Under the pieces are notes generated by a model. It saw only the letters and a list, made by a program, of their open reading frames with translations. It ran no database searches and had not been told where the DNA came from. Source: Eulemur rufifrons (taxonomy: Eukaryota > Chordata > Mammalia > Primates > Lemuridae). From it: a stretch of 64,000 bases of DNA. Positions 25,011 through 37,845 of the stretch are shown here, one piece after another. The DNA lies in contig NC_091008.1 of the NCBI RefSeq assembly GCF_041146395.1, forward strand, positions 3,671,501 through 3,735,500, in the 5' to 3' direction. Each line of letters begins with the position of its first letter. The stretch's first letter is position 1. The position numbers and the translations under genes are program-made.

Positions 25011-26860
25011 TTAACTAAAGTTTAATTTGAAAATGGAGAATCTTTATTGTATTTGTAAAATACTTTCAATCTGATGGTGAAATAAGGACACTTTGATCCT
25101 AGTCAAGTAGAGATAGTTAAAATGGGGCTAGGAGTAAGGGATGCTATTTGGCCCAAAAAAACAGAACTAAAGAGACTTGTTTGTAGTTTACACTTATATG
25201 TTCAAGTTACACCCCAAATTGCTTTTAGCTGCTCAAAGGAACATAGATTTTAAAGATGTGGGTTTCTTAATGGTAGTTTTTTGTTTGTTTGTTTAATTTT
25301 GTTTATAGAATAATCATGTAATGCTTTTTGAAAGGGTACAGAATAGGTCTCTAGAACATCTTTTTAACAACTGTAGAAGCATAAAGTATTACAGTTCCAG
25401 AATTTAGAGATGGATCCAGAATGATGAAGGTAAAAAGAAGCTTTTAAATTTAGCATTACAGAGAAATAGACTTAGGAAGTCCTTTGAGCAAGAGGAAAAA
25501 TATAGAGGTAGATAAAAGAAAAATGAAAGAGAGAAGACAAGTAGCCCTTAGTTTAATAAACTTTATTATTTTCCTTTTCTAATATGCATTTAGTGAAACA
25601 TCTAACAACTGAGTGGGAGTAATATACTATTTTCATCACTAATGCTTTGCCATATATTAAAATTATATATTTTGCTGCCAATATGTTAATAAAATCTGAA
25701 AATTAAACTTATATAAATCTCCTTGTTAAGGTGAAGCTGCATGAATTATAGAAATAAAATAAATTTTCAATAAGTACTATTTGATATCATTCAGTTTATT
25801 CTATTTAGGTTTTTTGTCTTTTTCTACTTTATGAAGATACAGGGCTATTAAAATGAATTTATAAAGAAAATAAAAAATATTCTAGCATTAGTTCTTAACT
25901 CTCAGCAATTTTAATTCACTGCTGACAATGTAACGCATAATGTTCAAAATATCATCTCATAACTTCCAATCAGAAGGCAATATTGCATGCACAGTAGCAT
26001 TTATGCTATCTTGAGAAAAACCTCAGGACCTCTGTTTTCTAGATAGTTCAGAAGAAATATCTTAGGACCACTTTTTTTATTTTGGGGGTTATTATTTCTT
26101 TTTAAAGTACAAACTCAGATAAATCTCAAGGTGACCTAAGAAAAATACAAGAAACAAATTCTCTTAGTAATCACTCCATGAAATACTTGCAAGATTCTAT
26201 TTGTGTGGTGTCTTCAGATGCATGTTAATGTTCAGTTTAATAGTATAAAATTTTCATTGATAGAAACAATAATATGGCTAGCTTTGCAAATTATTCAAAT
26301 GCCAGGGAATAAACGTAGCAATATTGATTTGGCTTGATCATCTTTAGTTCAGACTTATTTAAGTGTGAATAATGTCCTTCGATTGAATGATGCAGCTTGA
26401 TATAGGACAATTAATAAATCAAAGAAATATTTAGGGTATTGAAAGGCTTGTGTCATCACTTTTTCTGCTATTGTAGTCTTGTGTTGGAAATGGGAAAGTT
26501 GACTTCCTATGAAGTTTCCAGGTCTCCAGATTAAAGGAGTAACTTTTGTGAAAATAGATAGTCACGAAGCAATTTGTTTTGTAATTGTATTCCCCGACTT
26601 TCTATTTCTGGGATAGCCAAATTTATGAAGAATGTATTATTTAATACTTACATAACATTTTGAAGAAAATCACATTGTTGCAAACAGGCAACTGTTGAAA
26701 AGTTAAGTACCAGATTTATAAGCAGCTATTTTCCCAAAGATTCCATTTATTATAATAATGTTGGTGTACTGTCTGTAATTTATTTGATTAATAATATTTG
26801 ATTTGAACCCAAATGATGACTTCTCACATATATGACAGAACTAATGAACTGTGAAAGAAG
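25011..26860. other. Unique AT-rich DNA, no gene recognised
   Basis: I see no repeat I can name and no open frame of note. Long AT runs dominate. Confidence 0.45.
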
Positions 26861-27565
26861 AACCGTTCAGATGGTCACCAATAACCACTGCTTAGTTAAT
26901 CCTTTAAATAAACTGGAGCTCGCAATGTGTCCCTTTGAAGTCATAAATAATGTATATTTTTCTTTTGACTTTTAATAAGCCAGTAGGGTTCATCTCACAG
27001 TCTCCAAACACATATATTTTATTATGGGCCTCTGCAGTTTACTTTAATTAGTGTGTCTGAGTGCTTTGGGAGACTTAGCCCTACTGAAAACAAACAGAGT
27101 CTTACCATCTATAAAACATTAGCTCCCTTTGGTTTATCCTGACACAGCGGGGGAGGCTCAGTGAGAAACACATGGTGTAAGTAAACACTCATAATTGCAT
27201 TAGCATTCTCTGGTGGATTGGTAATTCAAGCTCTGTTCCATGATATCGTAAGAGCAGTTAGAACAGGTTTACCAATCTTGCGGTCTGCCGGGGATTTCAT
27301 CAAATTCCATGTGAACAGAACTTTAAGGGACAAATCTGCTGGAAACAGAGTAGGAGAGAGGGAGGCTTGCTGTTAAATGGAAGCTTAGTACAGGTGGCAT
27401 CGCTTTCTTGCAGTTCTGACATAGCTGTGAGATTTTTCAGTCCTGTTTGCCATTTCTTTTCCCATGTTGTTTAATATCAAAGTCGGTTTCAATCTGCTCT
27501 TTGGATACGCCCACTTTATCGACTATGATTGTGCAACACCATAGATGACAGGTGGTTGATTGACT
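26861..27565. promoter_or_regulatory. Candidate conserved noncoding element or enhancer
   Basis: Seven hundred repeat-free bases of moderate GC hold clustered motifs. A POU/homeodomain-like 'ATAATTGCATTAGCATT' lies at 27191-27207. A MEIS-like 'TGACAG', an E-box 'CAGGTG' and a PBX/HOX-like 'TGATTGAC' are packed into 27546-27564. The texture resembles mammalian developmental enhancers. This is inference only. Confidence 0.3.
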
Positions 27566-28157
27566 AAAATTTCCAGTTTTCAGTACCTATTTTGATATCA
27601 TTATACTCAAATGTCCTTGCTAATAAATAACCATCATACTGGTTGTCAATTGCATTAATGTAATATTTAACAAAAATTACTCATTAAAACTCCAGGTTTT
27701 GTAAAGATACTTTAGAAGTATAAAACTAATGCACAGTATCACTCTTATGTTTTTGAATTTAATATTCTAGCAGTTGCTTAGAATAATACCTCACCAATAT
27801 ATCTGGGAAAATAACAGGAATGTAAAACATTCCCTACTAGGATGAATCTGATTGACTTAGATAAAAAATGGAACTATGTCAGTGAGCACAAAGGGTTTAG
27901 CTATTTGAATGACGTGTCCAGTGGGAATGTCCTCAATTTACCTATTTGTAGATAACTTTCTATTATTTATGTTTTTTACTGCTTTTGGATTTAGTTTACT
28001 TTTATTTTTCTTTTGGATAATTTTGTCAGTTAGGTTGGTCAAAATAAACAAGCTTTTCTGCTGATGGTATCTCTTAGGTATTTCAGAAAAAATAAGTCAC
28101 ATCAACATTTTGACCAGAGTCACTAATTTAGTGCAATGTGTATGCAGTCTAAACTAG

Positions 28158-28465
28158 TGCTGTCCATTAGAAACATAATGCAAAAAGTATAATTTTACGT
28201 TCTCTAGTGGATATATAAAAAACTAAAAAGAAACAAGCAAAATAAATGTTACTAATATATTATTTAACCCAACATATCCAAAACATCATCTCTTAACATG
28301 TAATCAATATAAAAGTTATTAAAAATATATTTGATATTTTTTGCACTAAATCTTTGAAATCCAGCATGTATTTTGCACTTTAAATGCATCTCCATTTGGA
28401 CTAGGTAAATTTGAAATGCCTAATAGTCATATTTGGCTAGTGGCTACCAGATTGGACAGCAAGAT
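28158..28465. mobile_element. hAT-like nonautonomous DNA transposon (MER58-like)
   Basis: The ends are inverted: 'gtgctgtccattagaaacat' on the left and 'gctaccagattggacagcaa' on the right, with 'atatttggctagtggctacc' next to the right end. This layout is typical of old hAT MITEs. The family name is uncertain. Confidence 0.6.
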
Positions 28466-30430
28466 TATACCTTTTCATACAGAAGAAATAAATGGAAATG
28501 GATGGTTAAAAAAAGAACTATGTTAAATTTAAAAAAAAATCCACAAAATTCTTATTGCCTATTATATATACTTAAGCATTACTCTTTTTGTGACTACAAT
28601 GCCTTATCTGATTTGTAAATTCTAATCTCCCATTTTCATTCTGTTCTCTTTCCTCTGACTCTGATGTCATTTCATCATTTGCTTTCACTGTTTCATATTT
28701 TGAAAATTACCTGGATAATATGCATAGTTAAGAATGTAATTTTTCACATTGATGTTAAGGATGGCCAATTGTGCTGTTAATGGTATGAAACTTATTTACT
28801 TAACAAGCAATGACAAAGAGTGATGTGGAAAAGATTATCTTTCAGGTATAAAAAAGAGACTAATTATGCTTCCCAGATTATACCACATGGTTCTTGCGTT
28901 GTTTCATTGGTGAAGTCCTCAGTTTGGGGGTATGTATTGCCTGCTATTGAAACTTTGTGAAAGGAAAAATGTGGAAGCTTTAAAATCCAAAAATGTTAGC
29001 TAAATTAGTAGTAGCAGAGTATTATAAATTATTTTTCCTCTCCAATTCTCATGCTTTAGAAGTTAACTTGCTTTCTATACGGAACATATTTTAAAAATTT
29101 CTTCCACATGCTGAAAGCTCTATAGAGTTTATAATTTGTATTACTTTAGAAAAACTTCCTCAAAGGGTCATTTTACATTTAAGGGAAAATATCTAAGATC
29201 GAGTCTTACTGATAGTCAATAAGTAGGCAAATGAAAAGGAAACTTAAAAGTTTCCGATCCATAATTTGCTATATACACAAAGGTATTCCCATCTTGCTGT
29301 AGCTATTCACTCGCATACCTATTCTATCGGAGTTCAGTTTACGGAGCATAAATATTTGGAGATTTGCAAGTATTTATGTTGCTAATGTAAAGACATACAA
29401 TATATATGTCTTCTGATGATTGATTTAAAATGAAAATTATCAGAAAATATATTTTAAATATTAGAAAAATGGTATCATTTAATTTGCCGAGCCAATGTTT
29501 AGTCAAAATGGATCTTTTCATTTATCAGCCCTTTGCTGCCGATATTTTCCTATGGCTACAAATGATGTCACTTTTTAAAATATCTGAGTGCTTTTAATTC
29601 TTTTCTTTTAATGCTACATTGTAAATTATATAATGTAATAGAATACATTGTAAATGTATTTATATTTATAATATAAAAGAATACATTGTATTCTTTTGAT
29701 TGTACAATGTATATTTAAAAATTTCATATCTACCTGAACCCCATATGATATATAAATGTATTTTACACAAATTATATAGACTGTAAACATGTAAATAAAA
29801 TAACATGATGTCATTTATGAAATGAAAGTATAGATTATATTTAACTTGCATCATAGAGAAGCTTAAACTATATGCATTTTTTTGGTCAGTGATGTATTTT
29901 GGATATTTTTTACATAAAATCTAAAATGAGATTTACTACTTGTTTTATTAAGCAATCATTAATATTTTATTAACAAATTTTATATTTACTCCTTGAAATT
30001 TCTTTTGAATTATCATATTCAAAAGTATAGTCATGTATAGCCTTATTACAGGAGATTCAATTTCCTAGAATCAAAAAGTTGATAACATAAGTAATAAAAT
30101 AGAACAATGTTAACTTTTCTTAAAGTCTAAACTATTAAGATAGGACATATTAGTGGATTATTTAAATTGAAATTTTCTCTTGAATCGTCAGCATACATTA
30201 GAATTTTAAAAAGTAGACTAAGAACCTTAATTTTGAAAAGATCTTTTTCAAATAAAGTTTAATTTGTAAAACAACCTATTTTATGTTTTTCTACTATTTA
30301 TGTATTTATCTTTGTTTACATATTATGATTATTTAAATCTTATGAAGGAAATCATTAATCTGTCAAAACTTTCAAGATTTGTGCTTGATAACTAAATGAA
30401 CGATGCTAAATAATTCTTTGAATTATCTCT
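28466..30430. other. Very AT-rich unique DNA with a short perfect palindrome
   Basis: No gene is recognised; the minus frames of 60 to 62 codons at 29339-29854 are AT-driven. A perfect inverted repeat lies at 29675-29697: arms AAAAGAATAC and GTATTCTTTT around a 3-base loop. Several copies of 'acattgta' surround it. Confidence 0.45.
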
Positions 30431-31330
30431 GTAAACTTGTCCCCAGTGATCTTCTCTAGGAGTGAAAACCAGATTTGCTTTGAAATTGCTCAATGTTTGC
30501 CTCCTGCCAAAGTTGAGCTGCTGATAACCACAGCCACTGGCTTAGACAAGGTGCCTGACAGACTAGAATGGTTGGTGAGGAATCAAAAATATGCTTTAAT
30601 CCAGTGTTCATTTTCCTATCACAAAAGGTGCTACAGAATGATTGCCATTTGCAAAAGAAAAAGGCAAGCACAATTAAAAGCCAGGTTTCTAATCCTTTCT
30701 GCCTGGGTTTAGAACCAGAGCCAAAAGAAATAGTGTTTTAACAGGTACACATGCCCTCGGGGGAAAGCACACCCGACCACCTAGCTGGTGAGATGAAAAG
30801 ATAGTAGGATTCAGTTATATCAGTGGCCAGTCAATTGTGCCCCAGCTGTTGGGGCTGACAAGAGGCCACAGAACTAGTGGGTGGGCCAACAAAACCTCTA
30901 TTTTGTGACGATGGGCAGATAAACGTTGTGATCAAATATCATCTTTCCAGTCCAGCTTCTGTCTTAGCAGTCAAGACATGTACCATCAGTATGTGAGAAA
31001 ATCTTAGAGCAAGGGCCTGACTGTTGTGTGGAGAGCCATTTCCAAAAGATTGAAGGGCAGTCTGAGCTGCTAACCACTAATTAGCCTAATTGATACCAAA
31101 TTGAAAGGGATGACTCAGCTGCTGCAGAAACACTGCCTACTGGTGGTGGTTGTCTCAGCTGCTTGCACGAGAAATGGCTATTAGTTGCACCCTGTGGAAA
31201 GAGCGACTGCCGCGTTATATTAATATCGGGGAAGTAGAGGATGAAACCTTTTATTAATCAGACTGTAAGCTTGTCCCACCCTGCTGGCACTCGTGTCATC
31301 GGGAATAGCTGACACAAGTTAGCTTAAGCT
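30431..31330. promoter_or_regulatory. Candidate conserved noncoding element or enhancer
   Basis: Nine hundred repeat-free bases with balanced base composition stand out from AT-rich flanks. They hold paired homeodomain cores 'ACTAATTAGCCTAATTGAT' (31076-31094), an AP-1-like 'TGACTCAGC' (31111-31119) overlapping E-boxes 'CAGCTGCTGCAG' (31116-31127), and another 'CAGCTGCTTG' further on. Frames of 91 codons (plus) and 71 codons (minus) at 30437-30712 oppose each other and have no domain. I favour a regulatory element over an exon. Confidence 0.35.
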
Positions 31331-32414
31331 CTGCTACTCCTACACTGGGCATTTTGCAGACAGGTTGAATTGCAAGCCAACCAGTTTTCCAAGACCACCA
31401 ATACTACTAAAATCGAAAGTTGGAAACAAAAACAAAACCAAAACTCAATAGTATGTACTGAATAAGTGTTCGGTATTAAAGAACACGAGTTTTTGTGTTT
31501 AGGATCATTTTTGGAACACGACAAAATACTATTTTTAATTAGGTAGAAATTTATTTTCTATTCTAGACATTATTTTTAATTGCTAGATATGACAATTGTT
31601 CAGTAAGTGTCTACTGAAGAAAGAAAGGAATCTTAAAGGTATAATAAGTTGCAGGTTTATCTGACCAAACACTGGAAAAGTAAGTTGACTTTAGTTGGAT
31701 TTGTCTTCTTATGCTGAGAAACTAATTTCTGGAACCAATAGGAAGGAAAATTTTTGAAGTAAAATTCTTACTATCTAGGGGAACAGTAGTTTTCTCTTTC
31801 CCTGTAAATTATTAGATTCCATTACTGCTTAGTAAAGCTGTGATCTTTTCTGTGTAGGTTTTTAGCTATAGGTTTGGAAGGATCTCAACAGGCCATTTGG
31901 GTCTTTGGCACACTTTAAAATAGTGGTCATAGGAACAGTGGGGGAGGTGGTGCCTTCTCTAGTACTGTGTTTGAAACTCTTACTTTTGTAGAAAGTTATT
32001 GAGTTTTTAAAAAGGCATGGTGATAACAGATCTAATCAAGGCTTTTCAAATGTTCTTGGGAAAGTTCCTCTGAAAGAATAAAATCTGATCCTCATATAGT
32101 AACTATAACCACAGAGTTTATAAAGATTGGTTTGGCAGTTAAGGAATAGCATTATATTTCTGGGTCCCTAACAAGTTGCAGAATTGAATGAAATTATATC
32201 AAGTGTCGTCAGTTTCCAAGCTAGCAATAAGATGTGTTCTGAGTGAGCATTTTCCATTAGATTGGACATCAGTATGCATTTAGATTCCAGAATAGTGATT
32301 CTGATCTTACACTATTCATTCATTGACTCATTTGTTCATTAGATAGTTAACAACTCCTTCAGCAATGATGCAGGTACCGTCTAAATCTCTGAACTAAAAG
32401 CCAGATTAGCTAAT

Positions 32415-32535
32415 CAGAGACTATGAACTTACAGTTTCTTTTCCAAAGAAAATAATAATAATTGTAATACAGTGTTCAGAGACTATGAACTTACAGCTTC
32501 TTTTCCAAAGAAAATAACAATTGTAATACAGTGTA
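32415..32535. repeat. Two-copy tandem duplication, units of 62 and 59 bases
   Basis: Unit 1 (32415-32476) and unit 2 (32477-32535) both begin 'cagagactatgaacttacag' and end 'ttgtaatacagtgt'. They differ by a 3-base 'ata' indel and two or so substitutions, so the duplication is relatively recent. Confidence 0.95.
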
Positions 32536-33214
32536 CAAACTAAAAGGATACAGTTTGGGATCATTTTGTGGATTTTTAATGAAACACATGAAATTATCGA
32601 ACTGACCCCTCCTCAAAAATCCTCATTTTCCATATCAGCTAGAGGAAAAACAGATCTACATTTTCAAAAGACATGAAAATGTGGGACTGGTTGCTGCCTG
32701 ACTCCCAAATTAAAGCCAGGTTCCTGGTAGAGATTATTTATGTCAGTGTTAACTTATGATTACACTGCTAGTGAAGAGAAAAAAAAAAAAAGGCAGAGAA
32801 AGCATTGGGAGAGCAGAAAGTTAGAAACACACACCCCGCTATTTGTCCAGCGCAATTCTGAGCCAGGACCTTTCATTTATTACCATTTTTCAGTTGCTGC
32901 CCGGCTCCCTGGGGATAGGCAGCTCTCCCCAGTGAATCTGGGAGGAAGATCGGATATTGGAGGAATAGCAACAGTAGAGATAGAAACAATTTTAGAAATA
33001 CAGTATTTTCCCTTAGCCACAGTTTAGCAAGTTCATCCTTCCATTGCTAAATTTGGAAATACTTCCATAGTATCACTTTCTGTCAATGACCTTCATATTA
33101 CTTACATAGTAAAATAGCTGAGATACCTCATGGAGGTGAAACTGCACTGCGGATACTTCCTTTAAAGAGGATGTCCATAAAAGGGTACAAGAGATTGAGA
33201 GGGGAGATGAGCAG

Positions 33215-33300
33215 ATAAGGGGACTTATTTATTTAACAAACACCCATCACCTCTCTGTGCCAGGCACTTTGTTCTTAGCATGTGGTGGTTCTAAAAGTGA
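33215..33300 (-). repeat. L2 LINE 3'-end scrap
   Basis: 'tatttatttaacaaacaccc' followed by 'ctctgtgccaggcactttgt' and 'tcttagcatgtggtggttct' reads as reverse L2. Confidence 0.6.
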
Positions 33301-36300
33301 AGAGGTGGGAAAGAAATTTGATAGGAGGCTCTTATCACAACCTGGCGTGTTGAAAATGTACCTTAGGGAATAATTATAGTTATTTAACCTTCCTGTTGAC
33401 GCTAGACCTGGTGCTAGGAAATGAGCATCTACTGCTCTGGGCCTAAAGAACAACCATGAATGTTGCCTTTTGCCTTTTTTTTTTTTTTTCTTTCCAGACC
33501 ATGGTATTGTCAAATGTGCAAGGTGGAGAGAGGACTTTAGTTTACGGGTTAAGGGGAAGAGGCTTAAGATCAAGAGCTTAGCTGAGATATTATTAATAGA
33601 TTCAGTTTTCCAGAGGAGAGAGAGACAGAATGGGAAGAGGGACAGGGAGGGTCTTGACTGGGGTGCCTTTAATTTTCCTGGTAACCATGAACCTGGCCAC
33701 TTGGGGCAAGAAGTTTGAATGTCCTTGAATGTCAGAGTTGTATTTTGAAGATCTTTATGAAGTCATATGCTGGAGGCAGCTTGCAGAGGCTCTCAAGAGC
33801 TGAATGCGCACATCTCTTCCCAACTCTGAAGTCGGTGACCCCGTGTGGATGTCTTCAAGTTGACCACGGTGGGGATATTTCCTCCATGGGAACTGGCAGG
33901 TGCTACACGTCAGAGCTGGGCTTCTCCCCACCCCAGAGAACTGGTCGTTAACCATTTACCAGCACACGGTTAGCTGGACGAGATTCAGGATCTCCGTGAA
34001 TCATCCAACCGCATCCAGCCATATTCCGGCCAGTTGCAGCAATTAGCACTTGGCCCGGATGCCCTGTCAATCCAATCTCAGTCACTCAGAGTCACCGGGA
34101 AACCCAGCTACTGCAGTTGTCATATCAGTGACACACAACTGTTCATTTGCGTCACACTCAGGTTGTTGGTCTAAACGAAAGCAAAACCACAAATGGTTTA
34201 GAACTTGTAGCATCAAACAATGGACTTTATTGTGTATGTTGGCACCAGTACTCAAGGAAATCTTTTTGAAGTGTTAAGAAATCACAGGAGAGACACTTTT
34301 AAAACAAGAAGCAAAAGAAAAAAGTCAGCAGAATGTGTGCTGGAATTGATAATGCTTTTTTTTTGTGTGTGTGTGACAAGTGGCAAATGTGGGTATTTCT
34401 GACAATATTTCTAAAAGTTTTACCATACAAGCTTATCTGTGTCCTTACTGAATAGGGGTATTAATATATTTTACCTTCCCTGATCTTTCTTTCTTCTTTT
34501 TTTTTTTTTTTTTTGGTTTCCTGATTGAATAGTTTCCATGGTTCTTACTACGATTGCTTTTTACCTGGCAAGTAATGCTAATCTCATCTCCACAAAAATT
34601 TCCTGTAAGAATGTGCAACTGTACTTGACTTGTGTATACCTTGGGTTGTCGTCACTACACACGTATTCATTCTGGGCCAAAACACATTTAGTCTTTCTGA
34701 TGATGTGGCTCTCTTACAGTTTCTCGAGTAAGTTTAAAGATACTTGACAGTTAGGATAAATATATATTTAATCACATATATATTATATAATTACGTGTAT
34801 ATTATATGTGCCAAGAAAACAAAAAGGATATATATATTAACATCCAAGGAATGGGATGGGGGAAGAGTGAGGTCTTCATCTTCTGACATATACATTTGTG
34901 TGTCTGAGTTTGTTACGATAAACATATATTAATTAAAAATAATACTTGCCGGTTTCATCTTTGCAATGTTCTTCTCACTCATTTCCCAAACACAGAAAGA
35001 GATGAAATAAAAGAAAGATAAAATCAAAGTGCAGTCAATAAATTGTTTTTTTGGGTTGCTGTTTCTATTTTTATGCCAATAAAAATAATCATCATGTCTA
35101 TCTCCAAAACAAGATTTTGGGAAAGGTGTTTGTTTACTGCTCTTCTGGTGTTTTGACATTTACAAGGAAATTTTTATTAGTTCGGTTTTGAACTGAAGTT
35201 TGTTATTCTGTGGAGGGTTTCTTGCCTTGAAATCTTAATAGCAAAGGCATTGTATGCCTAACTGGAATAGTTTACATGGTCTCACGTTTTTCTGTCATCT
35301 GTTAAAGCAAAGAAAAATGCAGCTGAAATGGTTGTATTTATTATAATTCCAATGGATTATTGTAGTTTTTATGTTGTCACAACTTGTATTACATATAATA
35401 TTTTTCCCTTATCATAAACAATTCTAGCAACTCAAGCTATAGTTGGAAAAGAAAACAACATGAGGACACATGCAGGAAAGGAAGGCTCCAAACCTTACTA
35501 TCCTTTGTGCATCTTTTAAAGAGATGAAAGTAACATTTTAAAGTCTCAGGTGATCAGAAAACCAGCTTGAGTTGTGCCGTTACCGCATCACCTCAGCTTT
35601 TTTCAGTCAAGAGCCATCTCAGATCTCTTTGTGGTATGTTTGGCAATACACTTAAAAGATTACTACTTAAGCTACTAATAATCTGGCTTCAAGCAATTGT
35701 CTGTCTGTCCATCCAGCTGCCTATTCTTTCTTTGGTTTTCAAAAACCCAAAAAATGAGCAGCAAGAAACACAACAACAAAAAAGGAAGAAACCATAATCC
35801 TGTTTAGAGTTTCCCTCACCTTTCAGACAGCTGTGAAATTACTAGAAGGCTAATGTGCTCCGGATTCTGTTTCAACACACTGATTCTTAAGCCTTTTTTG
35901 AGAGGGGGGACAGGGTAGGAAATAGGAGGTAATGCGAAATGGAGTAATTTTGAAATTTCCAGGACCTCTTTTGTGTTTTAATCTGTCCTTTTCACTGTTT
36001 TAATTTAGATGAGGGAAGAAAAAAATCTCTTTAAAGTTTTGAAGTTTGGTTTTTGGTGGATTAACTTGATGGAGCATTTCTCTCCCGAGTCCAGCTAAAT
36101 ACAGAACTAATTTGGGTTGCCATAAGCTTACAGGCAATTCACAAAATAATAAATATCTTGTTGTCTTTGACTTCCTCATTGCTAAAGTCTATATTTTATC
36201 TAGGAGCTTGTATTTCTGAGGACTAATTATATATGTGTGTGTGTGTATAGTCTAATTGACATTTATTTAAAAATCGTTTGGTTTTAAAAAGAAATATAAC

Positions 36301-36612
36301 ATTTATTAAAAATTATACAAGATAGAAAATATGAACAAATAATTCAATTTTATCATACCTGAATTTTGTTTGTTTGCATAGGCAGCGATAAAAGTATTTA
36401 TTTTTCTTCTTAACTAATGTTAACAATTACTGAGTACATCAGTACCCTAGAATTTCTGATGCATATTAAAGTATTCTTATATTGACATTTAATGAAGTTT
36501 TCTCATTTATGTTTTTATGGCATTTTTGTTTTCCTTGCTCTTAAGTGACCATACACCATATATCTCATATGTTTGTAATACGTAACATTAGATACATGTG
36601 TGCATGTATATG

Positions 36613-36643
36613 TTAGGTCATTAAATATGAAATGTCCAATTTC
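36613..36643 (+). repeat. Mariner left terminal inverted repeat
   Basis: It reads TTAGGTCATTAAATATGAAA and then TGTCCAATTTC, matching the reverse complement of the right end with a few differences. Transposase binds such ends. Confidence 0.85.
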
Positions 36644-36684
36644 AAAAGTTTAGTGTATCATATCTCAAACAAGAAGCAGTACAA

Positions 36685-37693
36685 TTAATCAAAGTATGCG
36701 CCAAAACTATTGACATAGTTTTGCCATCTTAATGGTGGCTTGTTTAGCAGTGAAGTCTGGAGGGTGAGTGGTGTGAAGTTGAGAAAGGTGTTTTCCACAG
36801 CTTGTTGAGAATTGACTATTTTTCCTTTCAAGAAGTGGTCTTTAAAGCATGGAAGAAGTGGTGGTCAGTTGGTACAAGGTCTGGTGAATATGGTGGATGA
36901 CAGAGAGTTTCCAAGTCCAGCCTCTGTAGTTTGAGCAGCGTTGTTTGTGTGAATTGTGGTCTAGTGTTGTCTTGCAAGAGGATTGGCCTGTCTCTGTTGA
37001 CCAGTCTTGGCTGCCTAATTGCAAGCATCCTCATCACTTTCTCCATTTGGTTGCAGTAGACATGTGTTGTAATGGATTGACCAGGTTTCATGAAGCTGTA
37101 GCGGATAATACCAGTGCTGAACCACCAAACAGACACCATTAGCTTTTTTTGATGAATGGTTTTGTACTGTGTTTCGATACTTCTTCTTTATCCAACCATT
37201 GTGCTGAATGCCTGTGATTGTCAAAAAGAATCCATTTTTCATCATATGTAACAATACAGTGTAGAAATAGTTTTTCTTTATGTTCTGACAGCAAAGAAAG
37301 GCAAGCTCCGAGACAATCTCTCTTCTGATGCTCATTTAATCCATGCAGAACCCATCTATCCAGCTTCTTTACGTTGCCCATTTGTTTCAAATGGTCCAAT
37401 ATTGTTGGAATAGTAATGTCAAACCTTGCTGCTAATTTACACATAGGTTGAGATGGATTCGCTTCCACTACAGCTTTCAGCTCATCATTATCTACCTTGG
37501 TCTCAGGTCGCCCATGTGGCTCATTTTCACTATTAAAATCACCAGAATGGAACTTCTCAGACCATCGATGTACTGTGCGTTCATTAGCCACATCCTTCCC
37601 AAACACTTCGTTGATATTTCCAGCTGTCTGTGCTGCACTGGTTTCACGGCAGAACTGATATTTGAAAATAACATACGTTTTTGACTTATCCAT
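36685..37693 (-). pseudogene. Mariner transposase pseudogene (two frameshifts)
   Basis: It encodes a cut-and-paste transposase that would bind the terminal repeats and move the element to TA sites. The start is the ATG at 37693 ('MDKSKTYVIF'), chosen because mariner similarity begins there; an in-frame upstream extension to 37831 is nonconserved-looking. About 336 codons remain to the TAA at 36685, against roughly 345 in the family. The N-terminal helix-turn-helix half includes 'RTVHRWSEKFHSGDF'. The catalytic residues are D at 37243-37241 ('VTYDEKWIL'), D at 36971-36969 ('LLQDNTRP') and D at 36866-36864 ('PTDHHFF'). The last two are separated by 34 residues, the D,D34D mariner signature. 'YSPDL' is intact and a C-terminus ending 'GAYFD' can be read. 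One frameshift lies at the seven-T run 37144-37150 and one near 36838-36845, so the gene is inactive. Confidence 0.92.
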
Positions 37694-37845
37694 GGTTTCA
37701 CAAAAATTGCTCTTAAAAAAATCTGAATGATTTTTTTTAAGCCAAACTACGCATTTGAAAGACTGAGGGTGTACCTTCGCAATAAAAATGAAACAAGAAG
37801 TGTCCAAGTGAAATGTCAGAGATATCAACAAACTCAGTAATTAAG

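Larger units (their letters stand above)
31331..36612. other. Repeat-poor unique DNA, no gene recognised
   Basis: Five kilobases contain only an L2 scrap (33215-33300), a tandem duplication (32415-32535), poly-T runs (33476-33490, 34497-34515), a 'tgtgtg' run near 36232-36246 and AT-rich patches (34738-34810). Frames of 60 to 108 codons overlap on both strands with no recognisable domains. Confidence 0.4.

Noticed and set aside
29525..29560. A piggyBac-like end, 'ccctttgctgcc'
   Set aside because: No TTAA flanks it and I found no matching inverted end nearby.
30437..30712. Plus frame of 91 codons as a coding exon
   Set aside because: An opposed minus frame of 71 codons covers the same bases, no splice sites are convincing, and the block reads better as a conserved noncoding element.
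37694..37831. In-frame extension upstream of the mariner transposase ATG
   Set aside because: Family similarity starts at the ATG at 37693; the extra 46 codons are the element's leader and resemble no transposase sequence.
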